Shown in pieces: positions 16,259-22,772 of a DNA stretch of 33,929 bases. Source of the stretch: Labilithrix sp. Lineage in GTDB: Bacteria > Myxococcota_A > Polyangia > Polyangiales > Polyangiaceae. The number at the start of each line of letters is the position of its first letter. Position 1 is the stretch's first letter. The position numbers and the translations under genes are program-made. The notes below the pieces were generated by a model. That model was not told where the DNA came from. It searched no databases and saw only the letters and a program-made list of their open reading frames with translations. The stretch is taken from assembly GCA_019637195.1 (NCBI GenBank), contig JAHBWA010000095.1, forward strand, positions 1 through 33,929, given 5' to 3'.

Positions 16259-17217
16259 GCCACGATCCCACGGACGGCACGCACGCACACGACCACGGCG
16301 GACGCTGTGACCACGCGCACGACGGGCACGCGCACGACCACGCGCACGACCACGGCGGACGCGGTGGCGCGCACGACGACCACGCGCATGACCACGGCGG
16401 ACGCGGTGACCACGCGCACGACGGACATACGCACGACCACGGCGGACGCGGTGACCACGCGCACGACGGGCATGCGCACGGCGGACACGCTCACGCCCCC
16501 ACGCACGACAGGCATGCGCACGAGCACACGCACGAGCGATGGATCGGTCCCGGGCTCTTCCGGAGCCGGACGCCGCGGCGCGCACGCTCGTTCGGCGCGC
16601 GCGCCTTCACGGTCGGCATCGGCGGCCCCGTCGGCAGCGGCAAGACCGCCCTCGTCCTCGCGCTCTGCAAGAAGCTCCGCGACCGCATTCGCCTCGGCGT
16701 CGTCACCAACGACATCTTCACGCGGGAGGACGCCGAGTTCTTGCATCGCCACGACGCTCTCCCCGCCCCGCAGATCCGCGGCGTGGAGACCGGCGGGTGC
16801 CCGCACGCCGCGATCCGCGAGGACATCACGCCGAACCTCGACGCCCTCGAGGACCTGATGCGGGCGTGCGCGCCGGAGCTGCTCGTCGTCGAGAGCGGCG
16901 GCGACAACCTCGCGGCGCAGTACAGCCGCGAGCTCGTCGACTACACGATCTACGTCGTCGACGTCGCGGGCGGAGAGAAGGTCCCGCGCAAGGGTGGCCC
17001 CGGCGTCACGCAGAGCGATCTGCTCGTCGTCAACAAGACCGACCTCGCGCCCCACGTGGGCGCCAGCCTCGACGTGATGGCGCGCGACGCCGAGCGCATG
17101 CGGCAAGGCGGCCCCGTCGTCTTCACCCGCTGCAACGTCGGCGACGGCGTCGACGCCGTCATCGAGCACGTCCTCGCGGCCCGCGCGGAGGCCCTCGCGG
17201 CGGCGACTCCGGCGTGA
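16255..17217 (+). CDS. ureG: Urease GTPase UreG with histidine-rich N-terminal extension
   Basis: This 320-residue protein has two parts. Residues 1-95 are a HAHDHGGRGDHAHDGH-type repeat with 31 histidines. Residues ~115-320 are a normal UreG GTPase: P-loop GGPVGSGKT (124-131), TNDIFTREDAEFL, the metal-binding CPH motif in ETGGCPHAAIRED (C182, H184), VVESGGDNL and base-recognition NKTD. UreG hydrolyses GTP to deliver nickel to urease. The extension should bind several Ni(II) ions. No ureE lies in the operon, and UreE is the usual His-tailed nickel donor, so storage or donor function may be built into UreG (inference). The ATG overlaps the ureF stop. The gene converges on the kinase gene with only 9 bp between stop codons. 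Confidence 0.95.
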   Translation: MSHDPTDGTHAHDHGGRCDHAHDGHAHDHAHDHGGRGGAHDDHAHDHGGRGDHAHDGHTHDHGGRGDHAHDGHAHGGHAHAPTHDRHAHEHTHERWIGPGLFRSRTPRRARSFGARAFTVGIGGPVGSGKTALVLALCKKLRDRIRLGVVTNDIFTREDAEFLHRHDALPAPQIRGVETGGCPHAAIREDITPNLDALEDLMRACAPELLVVESGGDNLAAQYSRELVDYTIYVVDVAGGEKVPRKGGPGVTQSDLLVVNKTDLAPHVGASLDVMARDAERMRQGGPVVFTRCNVGDGVDAVIEHVLAARAEALAAATPA

Positions 17218-17226
17218 GCGCGTAGC

Positions 17227-19062
17227 TCAGTCCAGGTTCGTGCGGAACTTGCGCGCCGTCGTCACCGGCGCGGGCGGCTTGACGGCGGCGCTCGCGGACG
17301 GCGCCCCCTTCGACGCAGACGCGCTCGCCGCCGCCGGTGCAGCGGGCGCCTTCGCAGGGGCCTCGGCCGTACCGACGACGACGCGGCCCGCGGCCGGAGC
17401 CGTCGCGGCCGGCGCGTTCTTGCGCGCCGGCGCGCTACCGGTGGTCGCCGCGGTGTCGTCCTTCGCCACCGCGCCGCCCGCCGCGGTGCCGTCCTTCGCC
17501 GGCGCGCTACCGGTGGTCGCCGCGGTGTCGTCCTTCGCCGGCGCGCTACCGGTGGTCGCCGCGGTGTCGTCCTTCGCCGCCGCGCCGCCCGCCGCGGTCG
17601 TGTCGCCCGCTTTGGTCGGGCTCACCGCCGTCGGCGCCGGCGTCACCTCGCCGAGTGACGGCTCCGCGCTGACGGCGAGCGCCCTCCCCGCCGCGTCCGT
17701 CGGCGAGCCGAATCCACCCCGCGTCGCGACGCCCACGAGCAGCCCGATCACCGCGACGGCGAGCGCGCCGCCGACCACCATCGGGGCGCGCGACTTCTTC
17801 CGCGTCGCGGCGGACACCGCAGGCCCCGGCACGCTCGGCGGAGCGCTCGCGCGGCTCGGCTCCGCTCGCGAGCTGTCGAGCAGCTGCGTCGCGCCGTGAC
17901 TCGCCGCGCGGTCGTCCTTGGCCTTCTTCGCGTCGAGCGCCGCCATCGCCCGCTTGGCGATCTCCGGCGCGTCCTCCGACCAGACGATCGGCGTGCCGCC
18001 GCTCTTCGCCGCCGGCGTCGAGGCGGTCGTCTCGGTCTGGGTCTTCGCGAGGGCGGGCGTCGGCGGCCCGACGGCCTCGGCGCGCGGCTGCGGCCCGGTG
18101 ATCGGCGGGCGAAGGCGCGACACCGGATAACCTCCGCTCACGTTGCGGAGCGGCGGCGGCTCGCTCGGGAGCGTGACCGCGAAGGCGAGGCTCGCCCGCC
18201 CTTGCGCGGCGCCCCACGCCGAGAGCGCCTCCTGGAACTCGCGCGCCGAGCCGTAGCGTTGCTCGGCGTCGCGCGCGAGGCCCTTGGTGACGAGCGCGGC
18301 GAACTCCTCGTCGACGTCGGGGACGAGCTCGCGGATAGGCCGCGGCTCTTCGAGGACGATCTTGAAGAGCAGCTCGTGGAGGTTGTCCCCCGTGTGCGGC
18401 ATCGCCCCGGTCAGCGCGCGGTAGAAGATGACGCTCGCCGCGTAGAGATCGGTCCGCCCGTCGACGTCGCGCGCCCCGCGCGCCTGCTCCGGGGACATGT
18501 AGAGCGGCGTGCCCATCATCATGCCGGTCGACGTCATCTCGCCCGGCTCGTCGGCGCGCGGGAGGATCTTCGCGACGCCGAAGTCGAGGATCTTCACGAT
18601 CTCCGACTTGCCGCGCCCGCGTGCCAGAAACACGTTCGCCGGCTTCAGGTCGCGGTGGACCACGCCCGCTTGGTGCATCGTGCCGAGGCCCTCGAGGATC
18701 TCGAAGGCGATCGGCGCGAGCTCCGCCGCGGTCAGCGTGGTCTTGTCGAGGCGGTCCTCGAGGCTCTCGCCGTCGAGGAACTCCATGACGATGAAGCGCT
18801 CGCCGTTCGGCAGGTCTCCGAGATCGAGGACGTCGCAGACGTGCGGCGAGCCGATGCGCGCCGACGCCCGCGCCTCGCGCTCGAACCGCTGCGCGAACTC
18901 CGAGGACGAGGCCACGTGGTCGTGCAGCACCTTGATGGCGACGCGCCGCTCGATGCGGACGTTCTCGCCCTCGAAGACGGTGCCCATCCCGCCCTCGCCG
19001 ATGCGACGGACGACGCGGTACTTCCCGTCGATGACGGTTCCGGGCTCGATGGAGGTCGGCAC
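17227..19062 (-). CDS. Membrane-anchored Ser/Thr protein kinase (Hanks/Pkn type)
   Basis: This 611-residue protein starts at GTG 19062 with GGAAAG six bases upstream. The kinase domain spans about 14-285: glycine loop IGEGGMGTVF, ATP lysine K44 (VAIKVL), catalytic HRDLKPAN (D138), DFG 160-162, and activation segment GTPLYMSPEQARG. All catalytic residues are present, so it should be active. A long Pro/Ala linker leads to one transmembrane helix (about 427-447). The extracytoplasmic tail contains KDDTAATTGSAPA units. It is the third gene after a PEGA/TPR protein and a lipoprotein, 181 bp after the lipoprotein stop. Substrates are unknown. Confidence 0.92.
   Translation of the reverse strand: MPTSIEPGTVIDGKYRVVRRIGEGGMGTVFEGENVRIERRVAIKVLHDHVASSSEFAQRFEREARASARIGSPHVCDVLDLGDLPNGERFIVMEFLDGESLEDRLDKTTLTAAELAPIAFEILEGLGTMHQAGVVHRDLKPANVFLARGRGKSEIVKILDFGVAKILPRADEPGEMTSTGMMMGTPLYMSPEQARGARDVDGRTDLYAASVIFYRALTGAMPHTGDNLHELLFKIVLEEPRPIRELVPDVDEEFAALVTKGLARDAEQRYGSAREFQEALSAWGAAQGRASLAFAVTLPSEPPPLRNVSGGYPVSRLRPPITGPQPRAEAVGPPTPALAKTQTETTASTPAAKSGGTPIVWSEDAPEIAKRAMAALDAKKAKDDRAASHGATQLLDSSRAEPSRASAPPSVPGPAVSAATRKKSRAPMVVGGALAVAVIGLLVGVATRGGFGSPTDAAGRALAVSAEPSLGEVTPAPTAVSPTKAGDTTAAGGAAAKDDTAATTGSAPAKDDTAATTGSAPAKDGTAAGGAVAKDDTAATTGSAPARKNAPAATAPAAGRVVVGTAEAPAKAPAAPAAASASASKGAPSASAAVKPPAPVTTARKFRTNLD
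17427..17611 (-). repeat. 39-bp coding tandem repeat in the kinase tail
   Basis: Three copies of a 39-bp unit containing GCGCGCTACCGGTGGTCGCC lie at 17427-17465, 17498-17536 and 17537-17575, alternating with shorter related units. They encode KDDTAATTGSAPA and KD(G/D)TAAGGA-type repeats outside the membrane. The near-identity at the DNA level suggests recent slippage and probable length variation between strains. Confidence 0.88.
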
Positions 19063-19256
19063 GTGGATCTTTCCAGGCTAGCGCCTCGCCTCCCCCGCGT
19101 CACGTCTTCGCTTGGGCGACAAGCCCACGTCGCGACGGAGCTCGCCGGGCGAGCGCCGCGAACCCGAGCCCCGGATGGGGCGGGCGCGCACCCGGCGAAG
19201 GCGGATCGTCGGCCCGGGGCGACGATCCGCCCCTCCTCTATCCGCGGCTCCTACCT

Positions 19257-20075
19257 CTACTCCGCAGGCTGCGGATCGCTCACCTCGGTCGCGCCGGGCG
19301 TCTCGCTTGGTCGCTCGCCGGTGAACGTGGCCTCGAGCCCCAGATCGTTCGCCACCTGCTCGAAGCGGAAGGCGCGGACGGCCCCGCCGCTGCCATTGTC
19401 GGTATAGATCTCGACGTAGTAGGTCACGCCGGTCTCGATCATCCCCTCGACGACCACGTCGAGGTCCGGCGCGGCGAGGGCCGGGACGCGGTACAGCGCT
19501 ACCACGCGCCGCGTGCTCGCGTCGCCGACCCGCACGTCGAGACGCTTGCCCGCGAAGGGCCCCATCCCCTTCAGGTGGACCGTGACCGGCTTGCCGAACT
19601 CGGTGGGCGGCGTCGGCGTGTTGAGGTTGGTGAACGACTGGTTGTGGTCGAAGACGATGACGTAGGCGCCGTCGTCGTCGAGCATGCTCTCCTCGAGCGG
19701 CAAGCGCCACGCGTGGTCGAGGAACGTGTCGGGCCGCCGGTCGTAGCCGCCGGAGAAGTCGTGGTCGGCGTAGAAGTCGAACCGGAAGGGACCGTTCTGC
19801 TTTGGGACCGCGCCTTGAACGAAGAACGTCGCCGCGACGCCGCCGAGCGGGTCGATGAAGCCGCGCGACTGGATGACGTTCGCGTTGTCGACCACGCGGA
19901 ACTCGATCCGCTCGTTCACGTGGGAGGTCATCCCGCGCACCGTGACGCGGAGATCGGAGAAGTTCGACGGCGCGACCGGCTCGGCCTGCTCGAAGCGCCC
20001 GAGATCGGTCACGACGAAGCACGCGCTGGAGAGCGCACCCGCGGCGACCGCGAGCAAGAGGCTCCCGCGCGTCAT
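19257..20075 (-). CDS. Hypothetical lipoprotein in kinase operon
   Basis: This 272-residue lipoprotein has the signal MTRGSLLLAVAAGALSSAC and lipidated C19. The mature protein is beta-rich, with what look like two similar halves of immunoglobulin-like or transthyretin-like strands: VTVRGMTSHVNERIEFRVVD and RFDFYADHDFSGGYD in one, and VTVHLKGMGPFAGKRLDVRVGD and GVTYYVEIYTDNGSGG in the other. No family name is offered. Its ATG region overlaps the stop of the upstream PEGA/TPR gene by 4 bp, so the two are co-translated. The C-terminus is a polar tail rich in Glu, Ser and Pro. An envelope-sensor or structural role alongside the kinase is possible but only inferred from position. Confidence 0.78.
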   Translation of the reverse strand: MTRGSLLLAVAAGALSSACFVVTDLGRFEQAEPVAPSNFSDLRVTVRGMTSHVNERIEFRVVDNANVIQSRGFIDPLGGVAATFFVQGAVPKQNGPFRFDFYADHDFSGGYDRRPDTFLDHAWRLPLEESMLDDDGAYVIVFDHNQSFTNLNTPTPPTEFGKPVTVHLKGMGPFAGKRLDVRVGDASTRRVVALYRVPALAAPDLDVVVEGMIETGVTYYVEIYTDNGSGGAVRAFRFEQVANDLGLEATFTGERPSETPGATEVSDPQPAE

Positions 20076-21106
20076 AGCGCGAGCCTCCAGTCGCCGAGGA
20101 AGCTTGCCTTCGCGGGCGGTGGAGCGGGCGCCGGTCTTTGCTCGGAGGACGCTTGCGACACGCGGTAGCCCCAGTACAACCCGCCGAGCACCGTCACCGT
20201 ACCGAGCACGAGGAGGAGATCCGTCACGCCGACGAAGGTGCGCGCGCTCGAGCGCTCGCCTTCGAGATCGAAATTGCGCGGGCAGACGTCGTTCTTGCAG
20301 CGCTCGGCGATGTCGCCCGTCTTGTTCAGCGCGATGACCCCGGTGATGCCCGCGGCGACGAGCATCGCCCCGCCGGCCGCGGTCACGACGATCGGCCCGG
20401 TCGCGGAGGGCCGCGTGTCGGCGACCGGCGCGACGCTCGGCGCCGCTGCGCGCGCGGGCTCCGCCAGCGTGAACGTGTGTTGCTCCTTGGCCCCGGCGTA
20501 CGCCTCGAGCTCCCAGACCGCGTCCTCTCTCCCGGCAGCCTTCGCGGTGAAGACGTGATGGCCGGGGCGCACGCCGATGTCGATCTTGCCGTTCACGGGC
20601 CCGTACGCGTTGGTGACGCGCGCGCCCCGCACCGGGACGCGCTCGTCGAGGATCGTGGCGCCGGGCACGTTGACTTCGATGGTGATGCGCGCGACCCCGA
20701 CGGTGAGCGTCTGGAGATCGCGCACGATCTGGGCGCGCTCGTCGGCGTCGATGTCCGAGACCTCGCGGAGGTAGCGCGAGTAGGCGTCGATCGCCTCACC
20801 GTCGCGCTCGAGGCGCATCGCGCAGAACCCCATGTTGCCCAGGATCTTCGGCGAGCCGGAGAGGTCGTAAGCGGTCCGGAACTGGCGGTAGGCCTCTTCG
20901 ACCTTCTCCCCCTCCGGATCCTGCAGGAGCGCGACGCCGGCGTTGAAGTGGCGCTTCGCCTGATCGCTGATCGCCGGCGCGACGACCGACGGGGCAGGCG
21001 CTTCTTGGACCGCGGGCGGCGCCTCTTCCTGGGCGGACGCGAAGCGTGACCCGGAGAGCACGACCGCGGCCGCGAGCACGGCGAAGCCGCAACGGATCGT
21101 TCTCAT
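20072..21106 (-). CDS. TPR and PEGA-like domain envelope protein
   Basis: This 344-residue protein has a cleavable signal peptide ending ASA-QE. A TPR stretch follows (AKRHFNAGVALLQD ... AYRQFRTAYDLSGSPKILGNMGFCAMRLERDGEAIDAYSRYL), then a PEGA-like beta domain (ARITIEVNVPGATILDERVPV; KIDIGVRPGHHVFTAKAAG). Two hydrophobic segments near the C-terminus (VTAAGGAMLVAAGITGVIAL and LLLVLGTVTVLGGLYWGY) flank a DIAERCKNDVCPRN segment. This TPR-PEGA-membrane layout is common next to myxobacterial kinases. The gene is first of the three-gene unit. Its promoter lies so close that the mRNA should be nearly leaderless. Confidence 0.82.
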   Translation of the reverse strand: MRTIRCGFAVLAAAVVLSGSRFASAQEEAPPAVQEAPAPSVVAPAISDQAKRHFNAGVALLQDPEGEKVEEAYRQFRTAYDLSGSPKILGNMGFCAMRLERDGEAIDAYSRYLREVSDIDADERAQIVRDLQTLTVGVARITIEVNVPGATILDERVPVRGARVTNAYGPVNGKIDIGVRPGHHVFTAKAAGREDAVWELEAYAGAKEQHTFTLAEPARAAAPSVAPVADTRPSATGPIVVTAAGGAMLVAAGITGVIALNKTGDIAERCKNDVCPRNFDLEGERSSARTFVGVTDLLLVLGTVTVLGGLYWGYRVSQASSEQRPAPAPPPAKASFLGDWRLAL

Positions 21107-21115
21107 CGCAGACCG

Positions 21116-21143
21116 ATTATCGCGCCCGGGCCGCGAGTGGCAA
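21116..21143 (-). promoter_or_regulatory. Sigma-70-type promoter of the PEGA/lipoprotein/kinase unit
   Basis: On the minus strand there is TTGCCA (21143-21138), a 16-bp spacer and GATAAT (21121-21116), each matching consensus at 5 of 6 positions. Transcription would begin around 21108-21110, only 2-4 nt before the ATG at 21106. Confidence 0.65.
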
Positions 21144-21270
21144 GAATCGATTGGGGCGTTTTACCCTTCGCGCGTGCGGCGCGTTCGGGTCGACGACTCC
21201 GCGGGCGAGCGCCGGCGGGGCGGGCGCGGGCGCGGGCGCCGACCGCCGCGTCGCCCTCGACCGACACCGC

Positions 21271-21325
21271 GCCGCCGCTCAGACGCGCGCGCCGCCGCTC
21301 AGACGCGCGCCGCCGCTCAGACGCG
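21271..21325 (+). repeat. 18-20-bp tandem repeat overlapping the gpsA stop codon
   Basis: GCCGCCGCTCAGACGCG occurs three times head to tail, at 21271, 21291 and 21309. The third copy contains the gpsA stop (TCA at 21317-21319 on this strand) and the last codons. The other two extend into the spacer downstream of gpsA. Confidence 0.88.
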
Positions 21326-22336
21326 GATCCCCCAGAGCTCTTCCTTCTGGGCCCGCGTCATCAGACGCTTCATCGCGTCGAGCAGCGGGCGGCCCTCGTG
21401 GAGCACGTGGAAGACCTGCTCGGTGATCGGGACGTCCACGCCGTGGCGCTGGGCGAGGCGCCACGCGGCCTTCGCGGTGAGGTACCCCTCCGCGACGGTC
21501 CGCTGGGCGCCGAGGTAGGCGGCGGGATCGAGGCCCTCGGCGACCTTCAGGCCGAGCGTCCGGTTGCGCGACAGCGCGCCGGTGGTCGTGAGGATGAGGT
21601 CGCCCACACCCGAGAGGCCCATGAACGTCAGCGGATCGCCGCCGAGCGCCACCCCGAGGCGGGCCATCTCCGAGAGCCCGCGCGTCACGAGCGCCGCGCG
21701 CGCGTTGGTCCCGAGCCCGAGGCCGTCGCACGCGCCGGCCGCGACCGCGAGGACGTTCTTCATCGCGCCGCCGACCTCGACGCCGACGGGATCCCGGCTC
21801 GTATAGACGCGGAAGAACGGCGAGTGCAGCGCGACCTGCATCTCCGCCGCGGCGGCCTCGTCGCGCGACGCGACGACCACGTCGGTGGGCAGCCCGGTCG
21901 CGACCTCGCGGGCGAAGCTCGGCCCCGAGAGCACGACGAGCGCTTCGGCGTTCGCCGCCGGGACGGCCTCCGCGACGACGTCGAGCATCAAGAGGAGGCT
22001 CTCGTTCTCGATACCCTTCGTCGCGATCCCGATGCGCGCCCCCGCAGGGACGTAGGGCGCGATCGCTCTGGCGACCGAGCGCAGGAACGCCGACGGCGGC
22101 ACCAGGACGACGAGGTCGGCCGCGTCCAGGACCTCGGCCGGATCCGACGACGCGCGGATCGTGGCGGGGAGCGTCACTCCCGCCAGGAGGGCCCGGTTCT
22201 CGTGGTGCTCGTTGACGTCACGCACGACCTCGGGCTCGCGGGCCCACAGGCGGACGTCGTGACCGAGGCGCGCGGCGTGGGCGGCGAGCGCCGTACCCCA
22301 CGCCCCCGCGCCGACGATCGCCACCGACCTCTTCAC
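21317..22336 (-). CDS. gpsA: NAD(P)-dependent glycerol-3-phosphate dehydrogenase
   Basis: This 339-residue cytosolic enzyme reduces dihydroxyacetone phosphate to sn-glycerol-3-phosphate for phospholipid synthesis. The N-terminal Rossmann motif is VAIVGAGAWGTALAAHAARLGHDVRLWARE. Further signatures are IATKGIENE, VVLSGPSFAREVATGLPTDVV, the catalytic-lysine region GVEVGGAMKNVLAVAAGACDGL, and FMGLSGVGDLILT with SRNRTLG. Length and order are those of the family. GTG 22336 is immediately preceded by GGGAGG. The next GTG at residue 5 (SVAIVG) has a better spaced GAAGAGG, so the true N-terminus may be four residues shorter. A tandem repeat covers the stop codon. Confidence 0.95.
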   Translation of the reverse strand: MKRSVAIVGAGAWGTALAAHAARLGHDVRLWAREPEVVRDVNEHHENRALLAGVTLPATIRASSDPAEVLDAADLVVLVPPSAFLRSVARAIAPYVPAGARIGIATKGIENESLLLMLDVVAEAVPAANAEALVVLSGPSFAREVATGLPTDVVVASRDEAAAAEMQVALHSPFFRVYTSRDPVGVEVGGAMKNVLAVAAGACDGLGLGTNARAALVTRGLSEMARLGVALGGDPLTFMGLSGVGDLILTTTGALSRNRTLGLKVAEGLDPAAYLGAQRTVAEGYLTAKAAWRLAQRHGVDVPITEQVFHVLHEGRPLLDAMKRLMTRAQKEELWGIRV

Positions 22337-22460
22337 CTCCCGGAGGATACGCGAATCACGGCCCGTTCGCCGCGATCGATTCCGCGGCGCGACCTCGATG
22401 CGCGCCGCCGGACGCGGCGGTCGCGCGCGCGCCGAACGTCAGCCTCGCGTCGACGGAGCG

Positions 22461-22631
22461 TCACCACGCGTACTGGCGGACCAGCGCGACGTGCGGAGGC
22501 GTGTCGACCACGAGGGCCGGCGCGGGCGCCGGCGCCGGCGCTCCTCCCGGATCGTGCTTCACCACCGCTGGCCGGGGCGGCGGCGCGGCCGCGCGATTCG
22601 GACGAACGTACAGGCGGAACGAACACAGCAT
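22461..22631 (-). CDS. Possible small Pro/Ala-rich protein (56 aa)
   Basis: This is an unrecognised short frame in the 436-bp gap between helD and gpsA, on the same strand as both. It begins ATG 22631 with GAGGGG five bases upstream, a good ribosome-binding site. The product starts MLCSFRLYVRPNRAAAPPP, has a central APAPAPA stretch and ends VVDTPPHVALVRQYAW. There is no signal peptide or cysteine pair. Support is the ribosome-binding site, the clean frame and the ordered N- and C-termini. Against it are its shortness and low-complexity core. The rest of the gap (22337-22460 and 22632-22772) shows nothing I recognise. Confidence 0.42.
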   Translation of the reverse strand: MLCSFRLYVRPNRAAAPPPRPAVVKHDPGGAPAPAPAPALVVDTPPHVALVRQYAW

Positions 22632-22772
22632 GGCGACCCCTCGTCGGCGCCGCTTCTGGCCTGGATCCGCGGCGAGGAACAGACGAGGACGCGGAAACGC
22701 TGCGTTTCCAAAACGTGCACGCCGGGCGCGCCGCCGGGCGCAGTGGATCTCCGAGGCCGCCAGCCAGCGCGC

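Noticed and set aside
16300..16530. DNA repeat inside ureG as a non-coding element
   Set aside because: The repeat is in frame and encodes the histidine-rich extension with consistent His/Asp/Gly periodicity, so it is treated as coding.
17896..19407. 503-codon plus-strand frame opposite the Ser/Thr kinase
   Set aside because: Arg/Leu-rich shadow of the kinase; no motif, start signal or family resemblance.
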